NCBI GenBank assembly: GCA_009760855.2
Contig: WPIO01000029.1
Location: forward strand, 2,271,001 to 2,335,000
Length of the DNA stretch: 64,000 nucleotides
Direction: 5' to 3'
Source: Cristatella mucedo
Taxonomy: Eukaryota; Bryozoa; Phylactolaemata; Cristatellidae
The notes under the pieces were generated by a model. That model saw nothing but the letters and a program-made list of their open reading frames with translations, had not been told where the DNA came from and ran no database searches. Both the position numbers and the translations under genes were made by a program. Of this stretch, positions 1 to 11,005 are shown piece by piece (positions within the stretch are counted from its first letter, which is position 1; every line of letters starts with the position of its first letter).

Positions 1-1105
1 TCAGAAAAGGAAGTGTTCAGCGATGGAGCACTGGTGAGAGTGCGGCAAGTGGACCCCGGCGATTGCTTTGTAAGTGATCGGTCGGCAACGACAATGAGCC
101 CGGGAGATTTAATTAAGGGGCGCGGCGGCGGCGGCCGCTGCTGGGTTTTAAGAAGAGAGCTGGGTTTTAAGAGAGCCCTGAAAAGCGCCGCCCGTTCGTC
201 TTGTCGCTGTGTCCAGCACCACCGCTCGTCGCGCGCGGAGCTTTATCGCTAGCTCTTTTCTAGCGCGCGGCCAAACTACCACAGCTTTTGTCTCGACGCA
301 GGCGGGGAGCTACAATTTGGATAGCTCTTCAATGCGGCTTACTGGGCTCCTTTCTCGAGCTCGTTCTGCCGATGGATGGCGCAGCGTTCTTCGCTGGGGA
401 CCCGCGCGACGCGTGCGTGCGCGGTGTGCCGTCGTTTGCAGGGGCTAAGCGGTCTGTGGGGCAGCTCAATCTACGTGCAAGTAGTCAGCCGCGGTTGTGA
501 CGTCATCAGGCTTCCCACACCGTTGCTCGCGGAAATTGCGGACGCGGAAGTGGTGAAGAAAATTAAGGCGTACATTGCACTTGAGAGGGTGCAACCGGAC
601 GAAATTCTGGGTAAATTTTGAAATCACATTATCGATTGCGCCATGTATAGGATGCTCTCGAACGAAGTGTTCGCTCGACGGGCTTGAAATGGGGCGCTTT
701 GAGTCGGCCTCTTTTCTTGGGCTCATCTAAATGTGACGAAAGTAATGTAATTAAACTGAAGGCAAATGTGGAGTTTGAGATCTGAAGTCACTTTAAGCAA
801 CAACATTCAACCCTTTCCTCACGCTCTCTCCCACAGGAGATAAGCAGTAGACGGCGTTTCCGGGAGATCGCATGCAGCATCTCGGTGCGAGTGACGTTTC
901 TTAACACAAGTAAGGGAGAGACGTGCAGCAAAATCTACAATGTTAGTTCTACCCATCGAGCCGGCCAAGAATTGCTCTCGGAATAGGGGGCATTTATCTA
1001 TGCATTAAACGAAAAAGTAACTAGGAATCAGGCCCGGACCGTAAGTGGCTGTCGCTAGACGGCTGCGCCTCTACGTGCACGCTGCAGTTGGGCAAGGTTT
1101 GACTT
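1..1105. other. GC-rich segment without a recognised gene
   Basis: The first 500 bases are GC- and CpG-rich and the rest is mixed. Short frames exist on both strands but none has a convincing coding pattern or splice context. A short direct repeat (agctgggttttaagagag-like) sits around 140-175. It could be the edge of a CpG-island promoter; nothing more can be supported. Confidence 0.4.
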
Positions 1106-1106
1106 T

Positions 1107-1129
1107 ACATCATATATATATATGAATAT

Positions 1130-1172
<43 letters not shown>
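1107..1172. repeat. TA/CA microsatellite
   Basis: Two runs of alternating TA separated by a short interruption, ending in a few CA units. A plain simple-sequence repeat. Confidence 0.9.
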
Positions 1173-1175
<3 letters not shown>

Positions 1176-1939
1176 GTGGCGTACCGAAGGGGGCCAATGT
1201 CCGGGGCGCTGGATCAGAGGGGGCGCCTAATGCTGAGGGACGTTATCTGTGTAGTTCGTCCCAGGGAGCACACACACTATACAAATAAATAAATAAATCA
1301 ATATATAAATACGCGTTTACCCCTCTATATCAGTCACGCACTAAAGTAATGACTGGAAACAATCAGTGAGAGTAGAAGTTGAAAGCACGTTGGAAAAATT
1401 TAATTGGACTTGGGGCTAGTCGGGTATCGGCTAAACATATTGCTGCGTATTGAGGCTTGCGCTTGCTTACGGCAGGGAAAGGCGGGAGCGGTGAGCTTGG
1501 GCTGCGAAGATATCGCTAGATTAAGATGCCGCGTTCAAGACAGTTAGCAGTCGCGTCTGACTAGACTGAAACGCAGCGATCATCGCGAACGTAAGCGAGG
1601 AGCGCTCTAAATAATGTGGAGCAAAATGATTGCAACTTGCTCTTCTAAAATGGCTGTTTCTTGCCAATTTCCCTCGATAATATTCGTGAGCTGCTTTGGG
1701 TGGTGGGCGGTGATAGATTGCGATTTGCATGCATGAGTGGGTCCTCGAAATTTTAATACGACCTATCGAACTCTACCGCAGCCGATCACGTAGCGAGAGG
1801 CAGCGGTAGAGTTCGGAAGGAAGTGAGGAAGAGCGAAATGAGCGGCGGTAGTAGATAGTAGTAGTAGCGGTAGTAGACCGGTGGAAGTAGAGCGAAGATT
1901 AGAAGGGCGAGCGCGTATGGGAGCGATAGCGAAGCGCTA

Positions 1940-2848
1940 ATGTTTTGCAGAGTTGGCCTAAGCGGCTATCGACTTTTCAGGAGCCGGTTTTCTGGAAAAG
2001 ATGTTTTGGAAAAGTTTCAAGCGCGAAGTCCTTCACGATGTGCAGGAGAGAAAGCGACAAGTTGCAGCCATCAAAGCCACGAAGTATCCGCACAGCAACC
2101 CTCGCCCGCTGATGGCGTGCTCGCGAGCGAGACGAGCCGGACCCGATACTGCCGGTCGGTCGCGGCCTCGATGGTCGCCCGTTGCGTGGCGGCCGGGAAG
2201 TTTTCGTCCGCCGAGAATCCACTCTGCCGCGCAGCGACATTTAGGCGTCGCCGTTTTCCTTTTCATTCAGAGATGCCTCGTCGAACCCGCGCGGCCACTC
2301 GCCTACGCACGTTCGTGCACGGCGAGGAGCGCCGAGGTTCCGCCTGGGGGAGTGCGACTGCAGGGGTGGCGACGAATCCACCTCCGCCGCCGACACCGCA
2401 GTCGCGCCAGCTGGCTCGTCGATCTAGCGGACCGGCCTCCGCGTCTCCGCGAGAGCTCACGCCGATGGCGTCCCGTAGCCGAGTAGTCGCAGCCGAGTCC
2501 GGCTCGCTCGGCTGCGGGCAAAGCTGCAGCAGCTTAGCGACGCAGCAGCCCCAGCTCAGCCGAGCTCGCGGCGGCGAGAGCGGCGGCGTTGAGGCCGCCG
2601 CGCCCGGCAGAGGAGCAGCAGCGGAGCAGCTCACGTGCGAGCAGCAGCGCACGCCGCCGCCGGAGCGTCGCCGCCGAAAGCTGCGCGACTTCGCCGAGCG
2701 AGCCAGAAAGCGAGAGCTCAGCGAGGAGCTGATGCGCGGCGTCGACGCGGCGGCTGCCCGAAGTGACGCCCGGCTCACGCAGTGCGTAGCCAAACTGTTC
2801 GAGGACTCGATGCGTCGGCCGCGGCCGACGGACGCCGGAGACGGTTAG
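1940..2848 (+). CDS. Candidate coding exon in a CpG-rich island, product unknown
   Basis: A 302-codon frame opens at ATG 1940 and stays open through very GC- and CpG-rich DNA. The predicted protein is rich in Arg, Ala, Ser and Pro, with a proline run near residue 150. Its last 60 residues form a charged, probably helical segment (motif ERRRRKLRDFAERARKREL). An inner ATG at about 2273 is an alternative start. I do not recognise a family. High GC lowers the chance of random stops, and a frame of similar openness exists on the opposite strand (2263-2793), so the call is weak. The frame ends at a TAG inside a possible donor context (ggttagta), so this could be a first exon. Confidence 0.33.
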   Translation: MFCRVGLSGYRLFRSRFSGKDVLEKFQARSPSRCAGEKATSCSHQSHEVSAQQPSPADGVLASETSRTRYCRSVAASMVARCVAAGKFSSAENPLCRAATFRRRRFPFHSEMPRRTRAATRLRTFVHGEERRGSAWGSATAGVATNPPPPPTPQSRQLARRSSGPASASPRELTPMASRSRVVAAESGSLGCGQSCSSLATQQPQLSRARGGESGGVEAAAPGRGAAAEQLTCEQQRTPPPERRRRKLRDFAERARKRELSEELMRGVDAAAARSDARLTQCVAKLFEDSMRRPRPTDAGDG

Positions 2849-3174
2849 TAAATGGTGAATGTGGATGTGATGAATGAATGTGAATGGTGAAATGTGGTGA
2901 AGGCGCTGGGGCTATCGAGCTCGTTCCCCCTTCCAGGAGGATTCCAGAGAAGCTGCGCTGGCTCTCTTAGAGCAGAACAAGCCGGGAGCGAAAAGCGGAG
3001 AATGCGCAAGTTCGAGCTGTGGCTGTGGGCTTAACTTCGCTGGAAGCTTAAGTTGAGCGCCGCCGTCAGTGTCGACGTCTGAGACTCATAAGTTGCAGGC
3101 TAATCCTTGCCCACTTTGTAGTTCTTTGTAGTTCTAAGATCGAAGAAGCATTTAGAAAAGTGGAGATGATGAAT

Positions 3175-3635
3175 CTGTGCATGCCGTCACTAACCGTACT
3201 TGTATACTTACCATGTGCACGTCACCCCTAACGATGTTATTCTTTTGTTTATTGAGCATGCTACGACTATGTAATGTATCTCCGTCTGTAACTCCACAAA
3301 GTCATAAAGACCATGTGGGTGTTACGCAGGAGAGTTTTGTATAGCGCACTCACAGCCTAAGCGGCTTTCGGTACGAATTCGGTAGCCAACAGACTCCCTC
3401 TCACGCAACAAAGAGAAAGTGGGAAGCATAGCAGAGTCAGGAGAGCAGTTGAGGTAGTGAGTAGCAGGGAAGTAGCAGCTCAGGACCACTGAAAAGGATG
3501 AGCCATAGTCGGCAGCAGGAGAGTAGTTGTCGTAAACTGAAGACTAAACATTCGATGGCGTTTCCTTTGCAGTAAATGTAAAGTGTCTAGTAATGAGTTC
3601 TCTGAGGGCGCTATATCAAATGTATTATTAGTACA
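3175..3635 (+). mobile_element. LINE-B 3' end, split by a LINE-A insertion
   Basis: Bases 3175-3275 match the LINE-B 3' untranslated region seen elsewhere in the window. Bases 3545-3635 carry its terminal tail (tttgcagtaaatgtaaag, then gagggcgctat and ATT repeats). The two halves are separated by a LINE-A fragment in the opposite orientation. No coding part remains. Confidence 0.7.
3279..3537 (-). mobile_element. LINE-A 3' fragment, nested in LINE-B
   Basis: It is closely similar to the 3' 260 bases of the larger LINE-A copy at 5551-5810, including the terminal gttacagacgga motif (seen here as its complement). It is 5'-truncated and lacks the reverse-transcriptase region. It interrupts a LINE-B tail, so it inserted later. 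Confidence 0.8.
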
Positions 3636-3639
3636 ATTT

Positions 3640-4440
3640 ATAACCTAAAATTATCGCTCATCGACCGTGGATTTAGCTGGCCAGAGTGGCCGAGAGTGGC
3701 TTGAACACGAGAGTCGAGAGACATCATCCGTCCACGGTCTCTGACGGTCGGACTGCAAATACGGAGAAGCTAGCAAATGGCATGGTCCATGATCTGCCGT
3801 ACGGAAAACTTCCGTGCGGTGGCCTTGTAAACCACTGTTTGTCTCTATTGCAGCCAGCGGGAGTCGGTGAGCAGTACCGTGAAGCCGAAATGCTAGACAG
3901 TCCACGTTCTCCAAGTTTATCCATGTCATAGCCACGTCTCTCAGTCAGCCGATCGAATGACTGCAAAAGCAGCTCAACTTCACCAAGGTCTATTAAGATG
4001 CCTCATAGTAAATTTGACAAGCGGTGCAACCATCAAATAGAAGATAGTGTAGACACAGTTGAACATTTGCCTTGGGATTCGTTTGATCTGCTCCCCCCCA
4101 CGAGCCGATCGACACAAGACAATTTTTCCTACGGATAAGGTGCGCCTGATTTTTGTGGTGCTATCCTAGAAATATATTTTCTCTTGGATTTTCGTATTTG
4201 GTATACAATTGACACTGTGTACTAGCCTGGCTCAGATCAGGAAGATGTTTCTGCAGCTGCTAACATTAAGTATCAACATAGAAGCTTGGCTAAATTCGGC
4301 GCTTTAGATTGCATTCGCGTATTCCTGTTTCTCATAAGCAAGATCTGTCGTTACTCTGATAACGAAGACTGCGACTAGTGAAAGAGCATGTGACAGAGTT
4401 TGCGACAGAGTGAAAAATATCAGAAGAAAACTTACAGAAT
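3640..4440. other. No gene recognised
   Basis: The stretch holds short frames on both strands but no splice-supported exon or repeat family that I can name. Confidence 0.4.
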
Positions 4441-4572
4441 ATGGGATTAGAGCATCACAATTCCCATGCATGTCTGGCATGTGAAGGTCATACCGGTTGC
4501 ATTAGTGCATGCGCATTTGCAAGGGCGAAGGGCAAACATTTTGAAGCCTCGAGCACGTCTCGCCTCGAGCTC

Positions 4573-4573
<1 letters not shown>

Positions 4574-4605
<32 letters not shown>

Positions 4606-4606
4606 C
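4574..4606. repeat. ACGC microsatellite
   Basis: About eight tandem copies of a tetranucleotide (acgc). The same motif in complement follows a GA run at 60029-60058. Confidence 0.9.
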
Positions 4607-4665
4607 TTTCTATTCTGCTGCTTATTACTTTCTCGCTGCATTTGGAATGCACTCATCCGCTGCAG

Positions 4666-4850
4666 TATTTTCGCTTTGCAGAAGAATCACCAACCTCGTG
4701 GTGGAAAGCCAAAGAGAACGCAACAAAGAAGGATATGTACAAAGAGCATTGCTCTGCGCTTGTTCAGCGCAAGATCAAAAGCAAGCCTGAATACTCGCAG
4801 TATATATGGCCGGGTGAAGAAAATAACCTTCACCTTCTCAAGGATATTAG
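4666..4850 (+). CDS. Candidate internal coding exon, product unknown
   Basis: After two possible splice acceptors (ending at 4665 and 4681) a lysine-rich frame runs with a natural-looking composition (SWWKAKENATKKDMYKEHC, then KPEYSQYIWPGEE). A possible donor (attag then gtgccc) ends it at 4850, though the frame stays open to 4908. No family is recognised and no neighbouring exon could be chained to it. A transposon-derived fragment is an alternative. Confidence 0.3.
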
Positions 4851-4909
4851 GTGCCCCGTAACTCACTCTCTTGTTCGTGCGACGACATCCGGGCTCGGAA
4901 GCAACTAGC

Positions 4910-5548
4910 CAATCGAAATTAAAAGTTGCAGCGATTACTTTTCCAATCAACTTGAATTTGTGTTCTTTTTTCAGTTAGGATTATGTTTGTCGCGTGTGGC
5001 TGTTTTGGTACAGTTTTAAGCCAGTTCATTTAATATTGATGTTTTTTCGAAGTTCTTACATTGTGTTCTATAATTATCACGTCTGCCACTGGCTACGCAT
5101 GAAGTTAGTTCTGACTTTAAATTATTTTGTTACATTAAAATTATAAAAATCTGAATGATAATGTGTTCTCAATTGCTATTAGCTATGCAGTCAATATAAG
5201 GAAAATCTATATTCCAGGAATACAGCATTGTACCAGAGGCAGTTGTTTACAAATTTTGGGAAGAAAAGTCTGCTTTCTCATCTCAGGTGCTTTCCGGTTG
5301 CACGGGTTAGCGGCTTAGTTAAAAAAATTTTTGTAGTGACGGAAGTATTGAACATGTTGATAAACCACTGTCTACACATTTAAAAAAATTGATATCGGTG
5401 AAGCAAAGCTAACAATTGGCCTCTGAAACCATTTCAGTAATAGTAAAAAACATTGAGACCCGCCTGGTTTCGAATGCTCTGACAGCATTCTGTACAATAC
5501 GACCATTTTAGGACATCGATTCGATGACATAAATCGATTTTATCTATA
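4910..5548. other. AT-rich spacer without gene
   Basis: AT-rich, stop-dense in all frames. No repeat family or exon recognised. Confidence 0.5.
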
Positions 5549-5550
5549 TG

Positions 5551-6724
5551 TATCTCCGTCAGTAACTCCACAAAGTCATAAAGACCATGTGGGAGTTACG
5601 AAGGAGAGTTTTGTATAGCGCACTCACAGCCTAAGCGGCTTTCGGTACGCATTCGGTAGCCAACAGACTTCGTCTCACGCAACAAAGAGAAAGTGGGAAG
5701 CATAGCAGAGTTAGAAGAGCAGTTGAGGTAGTGAGTAGCATAGAAGTAGCAGTTCAGGACCGCTCAAAAAGATGTGCCATAGTCAGCGGTTGGAGAGTAG
5801 ATGTCGTTGCGTAAGAATTGTGGAAGCGAGTTCCACAGTCTACGACCTGCAGAGCTAAAGCTTCTGTCGCCAACTGTCTTTAAGCGGAGGAATGGGACAG
5901 CTAATTTATTTTCCACACAGGACCTGAGGGCGCGAACAGGCTGAAACTGATGCAGCAGTTCAGCTAGGTATGAAGGAGCCAAGCCGTAGCGGGCCTTGTG
6001 GGTCAGCGTAAGAACTTTGCTCTGTATCCTTTGCTCAACCGGCAACCATTCTAGCTCTTTCAGCAAAGGAGACACGTGCTCAAACCGCTGGGACTTGAAG
6101 ACCAGCCTTGCAGCCATATTCATAGTCCGCTGTAGTGGCATAATAGCTTTCTTTGGTAGCCCAGCCAAAAGGGAATTACAATAATCAAGCCGAGACAGAA
6201 CTAAAGAGCTAGTTAAATTTTTTACAAGCCACTGTGGGAGACAGCTTCTAATCTTGGATAGGGATCGGATGTGATGGCTAGCTGTAGAGGCAGTCTTCTG
6301 AATGAAGCTTTTGAAATTGAGGCAGTTGTCGAACATGACACCTAGATTACGAGCACGTTGTGAAGGTCGCACAATAGCATCACCTATTAGAACAGCAAAG
6401 CCTTTTAATCCAGCCACACGCTTAAGGTGTCCAATGAGAAACAGTTCGGTTTTATCGTCATTTAATTTCAGGAAGTTTTCCGACATCCAGGATCGAATAT
6501 CGGCAAGGCAAGCATTCAGTTTCTCAGTTGCTGCAGCAGATTCCGACGGTTTAAATGACAAATACAACTGAGTATCGTCAGCATAGAAGTGATATCCTAT
6601 TCCATGGGCCTTAATCACTTTTCCCAGAGGTTGCGTATAAATGGAAAACTGCAAGGGACCAAGTACAGACCCTTGAGGGACTCCACAGGTGACCCTTCTC
6701 ATATATGATATCGATACCACCGAG
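5551..6724 (-). mobile_element. LINE-A, 5'-truncated, with reverse-transcriptase C-terminal half
   Basis: A frame on the minus strand (6720 down to 5764, about 318 residues) encodes the second half of a CR1/L2-like reverse transcriptase. It shows [12 protein letters not shown], the catalytic YADD box (codons at 6585-6574) followed by TQLYLSF, a DDKTELF motif, and the C-terminal block ending in [10 protein letters not shown]. The 3' untranslated region runs to 5551. The endonuclease and N-terminal part of the reverse transcriptase are missing, so the copy is dead on arrival. It abuts a LINE-B tail at 6726. The frame is unusually intact, suggesting a fairly recent insertion. Confidence 0.9.
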
Positions 6725-6725
6725 G

Positions 6726-8060
6726 CTAATCAATAATAATAATAATAATAATGTACTTGATAAAGCGCCCTCAGAGAACTCAATCTCTTTATAGGCGCTT
6801 TACATTTGCTGCAAAGGGAAATGCAATTAAATGGTGAGTAATATCATGCTTGATAAGCAAACAAAATTAATAACATGGTTAGGGATGACATGCACAGGGT
6901 CAGCATGCAAATGTGGTTAGTGGCAGTATGCACAGTGTCAGCACGCATAAGCACGTGATGGACGAATCATAGGGACCCACTAAATGCTGTCCTAAATAGG
7001 TGTGTTCTTAAGTACCTTTTAAATGTGGTCAGGTCAGGAGGGAGTTCCAGGCTTTGGGAGCATACGAACTAAATGCACGGTCTCCAAAGTATTTGAGGTT
7101 TGTACGAGGTATTTCTAGACTGCTGGATTCCGAAAAGCGGGTGGTACGATGCTTGGCCTGATGGGGGAGTATGTCGGAGAGATAGGCTGGAGCCATAGAA
7201 TGAAGGGACCTAAAAGTGAGCGACAAGACCTTGAAGTCAATCTGTTGCTTGACTGGTAGCCAGTGCAGGTCGGCGAGAAGTGGAGTAATGTGGCAACTGC
7301 GACGCTCACAACAGACAAGCCTAGCTGCAGAGTTTTGCACGAGCTGCAATCGCCTGATCGCACATGCTGGTAGGCCAGTAAGCAGTGAGTTGCAGAAGTC
7401 GAGACGGGATGTCTCGAATGCATGGACCAAATTAGACGTGGTATCCTTATCTAAACAAGCCCGAATTTTAGCAATATTATGAAGCTGAAAATAGGCAGAT
7501 TTGACCGTGGAGCTGATATGGTCGTCTAACGAGAGGTCGCTTTGGAACATGACACCTAGATTTCGAGCTGATTCGACTGGAGATATGCTGGCAGAGCCAA
7601 TTTTGACAGTCAGCCGTTCCAATTTCTGAATCACACTGGGTTTGCCCATAACTAGTAAGTTAGTTTTGTCATCGTTTAGTTTTAGAAAATTTGCTGCCAT
7701 CCATGTGCGGATGTCATCAATGCATGCAGCAAGTGAGTTTAAAGAATTTGAGGTGCTAGAAGGCTGTGAGGGATCAAAGCAAAGGTACAACTGAGTTTCA
7801 TCCGCATAGAAGTGAAAGCCTAGATTGTGCTTGGCAATCACATCAGCAAGAGGGAGAGTATAAACCATGAAAAAAACCGGACCTAGCACGGAGCCCTGAG
7901 GTACTCCATGTTTTAGAGGTACTTCAGATGATCTTTGTCCATTCACGTCAATACTCTGGAGTCTCCCACTGAGATAGGACCTGAACCACTGCAGAGCAGT
8001 GCCAGTGATGCCGATGATGTGATCGGTGGCAGTAGTCCAAAGGAGAAGGTCGGCTGTTAT
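6726..8060 (-). mobile_element. LINE-B, 5'-truncated, with reverse-transcriptase C-terminal half
   Basis: The copy starts at its ATT-repeat tail (6726-6755) and runs upstream to about 8060. A frame from 7946 to 7029 encodes about 305 residues: [12 protein letters not shown], an active-site box reading YADE instead of YADD (7797-7808), DDIRTWMAANF, and LLADLHWLPVKQQ near the end. Upstream residues GITGTALQWFRSYL are readable before the truncation. It is related to but distinct from LINE-A. Clade assignment to CR1/L2-like is from family knowledge; it needs a database comparison. Confidence 0.9.
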
Positions 8061-8391
8061 TTAGGAAGAAAAGTCAGAAGTAACACAAAGTTGGCATGCT
8101 AGTAAGGGCACTAAAATGGAAACCCCAAGCATAGAAACTGTCCACGACGACGATTGGAAAATCTGTCTAAGGTTCACTTGACGGTTAGTGGTCGGCATCG
8201 TAAATCAAAATTGTCTAAACGTGGCTGGGAGAGTAGGAATTTGAGATTTCACACGAATGCAGGTTCGAAGTGGCCAAATTAACGGAGGGGTAGCTGGTTA
8301 CCACAGCCTTCACTGACGACTTTCTGACCAAAGTGACCATATATTCTGCATAGGGACAAGCCCTATTATGATATTTGTCAGGGGCCGCGAC

Positions 8392-8576
8392 AGCATAGAA
8401 GGCAAAGTACTCGCTCTTCATGACCGAGATCATGGGTTCGTATCGTTCGCTGTGTGTGCGATCCATTATTGCCAACTGCAAATGGTCGTGGTTAACGCTC
8501 TTCTGACGCTATACAAATGAGGATGTTAAATCAGCTCTTCTGACACTACACAAATGAGGATGTTAAATCAGCCAAT
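8392..8576 (+). mobile_element. SINE-B copy with duplicated tail
   Basis: A tRNA-like head with box-B-like sequence (catgggttcgtatc) is followed by the SINE-B body (attattgccaactgcaaatg). The tail unit (gctcttctgacgctatac onward, 37 bp) is tandemly duplicated at 8497-8533 and 8534-8570. Confidence 0.65.
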
Positions 8577-8644
8577 AATAATATTATCATAATAGCGTTC
8601 GTGGATTAACCTTTGAAATGAACAAATTTGACTTCACTGTTGAA

Positions 8645-8650
8645 TTTATT
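8645..8650 (-). other. Poly(A) signal AATAAA for gene V
   Basis: AATAAA on the minus strand, 54 bases beyond the stop codon of the exon at 8704-9161, which supports that exon being terminal. Confidence 0.55.
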
Positions 8651-8703
8651 TTTGTATAAACACTATTAATATTGGAAAATGAAAAATATTTTAACATTCA
8701 TAA

Positions 8704-9161
8704 TTAGTCGTGCGATGTTTCGCTGAATTTGGGAAGCGAATCCAATGTCTCAATTACCACCTGGATTGCTTTCTTAGGAATGGTGAACAGTGGTGCACAT
8801 TTTCGCATTTCTTCGATGAAGCCGTCAATTCTTAGAAGGAACCGCCTGTGTTCCAAATGCCTGAACTTTTCTAGCAGCTTCGCCTGAGATCGAACGGACA
8901 TCCGGGGCGTGCAGACTCTAGCGAACCGCGAGCTCTTAGTAGGCGTACTGCCCGGTCTCATCGTCGTAGACGTGCCTGTGCCTTCCTGGGTCTTTGACTT
9001 CGTTGTTGGAGCATACGCGATAAAGGGAGGCACTACCTGGCTCTTTGTGCTCGCACCCGAGTCTGGATGCTCCGCGGAAGGCGTCTCCGCTGCTACCAGA
9101 TGCCATTGCTGGTGCACAGTTCCCACAGCAGGTGCCTTCTCGATGGTAGTCGGCTGACTCG
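8704..9161 (-). CDS. Gene V, terminal coding exon, product unknown
   Basis: On the minus strand a pyrimidine-rich acceptor (ccgttcgttacag) precedes 152 open codons that end at TAA 8706-8704, with a poly(A) signal shortly after. The first two thirds of the encoded segment are low-complexity, rich in Ser, Thr and Pro. The last 60 residues are compact and helical-looking (KLLEKFRHLEHRRFLLRID, then IPKKAIQVVIETLDSLPKF). No family is recognised and no upstream exon was chained. Acceptor, codon pattern and poly(A) signal together make a real last exon likely. The function is unknown. Confidence 0.5.
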
Positions 9162-9652
9162 CTGTAACGAACGGACCCACAACATGTCGGTTAATGCAAA
9201 TTTCGGCAACGGAAGTGGGAATTTCTTCATGCTACGAACCCTGGACCGCAAAGAGGCACGTGAACGGATTTGTAATCGAAGTATTTGACATACGCCATAG
9301 TCACAGAAAAAGTGTGATGAATGGGTGCTGCAATAGCTTAAGGGCAGCAGTGCAGAACAGCTGACAAGAAAAGGTGTAAATAAAAATCGTGCTAATAATT
9401 TTTAACGTGAGCAGCATCAGACTACGCGCATTATTGCAATAAAAGGCCTTTGCCAATTGATTAATTTAATGCTTATTCACTTAGATTATTTCTCACCAGA
9501 ACTAATTGTGAATCTAATTTAGTGAGTAAGACTAGAGTGAAGTCAGAGGAGTAAATCTGATAAGGAAATAGCTCAAGGCTTCCGGTTCCGAAACCAAAAT
9601 TGTGGCACCCGAAACGTTCAGTCGCCATTTCACTGGATCAATCAAAAGTTAG

Positions 9653-9732
9653 CGTCAGGCGTCATGGCCTCGGCATGCTCCTTCAACCCTGGGACCAGTG
9701 GAAGTGGCAATGGCTGACATGCTCTTCAAGAG
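9653..9732 (+). CDS. Weak candidate internal exon
   Basis: An 80-base stretch follows ttag and ends before gtatgc. The only frame open throughout reads RHAPSTLGPVEVAMADMLF. It is isolated, with no partner exon found, so chance is a real alternative. Confidence 0.18.
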
Positions 9733-10740
9733 GTATGCAATAAGCCAATCACATGTTCCATTTGGCAATCAGCAAGGCCAAACGGAATAACTGAAAATAA
9801 AATTACAAGGGTTATTAGTGCCGTCTCTACACGATGAATGCAGTTAGCAAGCACTTGCAGTTGGGCGCCTGTTGCCTATCAGCCTCGAGCTATGAAGAGT
9901 TTAGCAAAAGAGTTTAATATTTTTGATGAACACGTTTCACCTTTTCATTCACTGCTTGATACAAATAATTTTACATTAGTGAAAAGTTGAAACTTATTTC
10001 ACCTTATTAATAACACTTTCATATTTCATATTTCACCTTGCCACCTCTTAATCAGAAAACTGTTTCTAAAGTACTGCCGTGGTGCCACGATGTAGCGTCT
10101 GTATAAATAACACAATAACACAGAAATAAATTGAAGAAATCGTACATTTACTCGCGGGGGTCTTGTCACTCAAGGATCATCCGTGCATTTCGTAAACTTT
10201 ATACAATTAGATTAAAAGAGAAAAACCTTTAAAAGAGAGGAAATAGTAGCTAAAAAGCTCTACGAGTCCGTCATTGTGGACGGATAAAGGTGTTGGGCCT
10301 CGACAGGTCAAATCTCCTCTTTACAGAAAAAGTCAGCCAGCCAGCCTCCACTCCCCAATGCAACTAATCCCGCCTCATTCCACCGCCGGATTTTCTAAAT
10401 GTGTTTGACGTGTTGACTGACATTATTCTTACTAATCCTCTTTAGGCCGTAATATCTTATGGATTTTTACACCATACATTTCCAATATACTACTTGTCGT
10501 ATTGTGTTATTGAAACTCACTAAATAAAGTACGTCGCCGTTTAATTCGGACTGTGTATACTGGCTATTACGATCATCATCTGACACGTAGCGGAAGATAG
10601 TTTGATGGATGGTCCGAAATATAAGTAGGGATGTAGATACATGTTGATATCATAATGGAGATACATTCAGACGTTCTCTGGCTGCAAGGTATTCAAAAGC
10701 AAAAACAACGGGTGATGTTTTCTTACACTAACCGATGTCT
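9733..10740. other. No gene recognised
   Basis: AT-rich and stop-dense; no exon or repeat family supported. Confidence 0.45.
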
Positions 10741-10744
10741 GCAT

Positions 10745-11005
10745 TTATATTATTAATAATCTCTTTATAGACTAAAATATGCTGGAAAAAGCACATCAAG
10801 GGATGATTGGTAATAAAATGCACTAGTTTCAGCACGCGAGAGCATTTAAAAGACAACTAATGTTGACGGGGAAAATTCCTCGAGGTACAGTTGGGTTTAG
10901 CTTTATTTTAAATGCCGTCAAGTCAGGAGATATTGTCAAGCAATTTTGTCGGGAGTTCCAGCCTTTCGTAATACACGAACTGAAAGCACGGTCTCAAGTG
11001 GGTTT
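10745..11005 (-). mobile_element. Degraded LINE-B 3' fragment
   Basis: Scattered matches to the LINE-B 3' untranslated region and C-terminal coding end (ggagttccagcctttcg and cacgaactgaaagcacggtctc) in the same order as in the better copy at 6726-7100. No open frame survives. Confidence 0.6.

Noticed and set aside
1177-1260. hAT-like terminus (cagtggcgtaccg), and a similar one at 21873 (cagtggcgaacgg)
   Set aside because: No matching inverted end or 8-bp target duplication was found for either.
2263-2793. Minus-strand 176-codon frame
   Set aside because: It mirrors the plus-strand frame in GC-rich DNA, with a weaker residue pattern and no splice or start support.
3670-3750. tRNA-like sequence with agtggccgagagtggc
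   Set aside because: No credible box B follows and no cloverleaf can be drawn.
4441-4660. Plus-strand frame start with Arg-Thr-His repeats
   Set aside because: The repeat is the ACGC microsatellite; only the part after the splice acceptor at 4665 is kept as a candidate exon.
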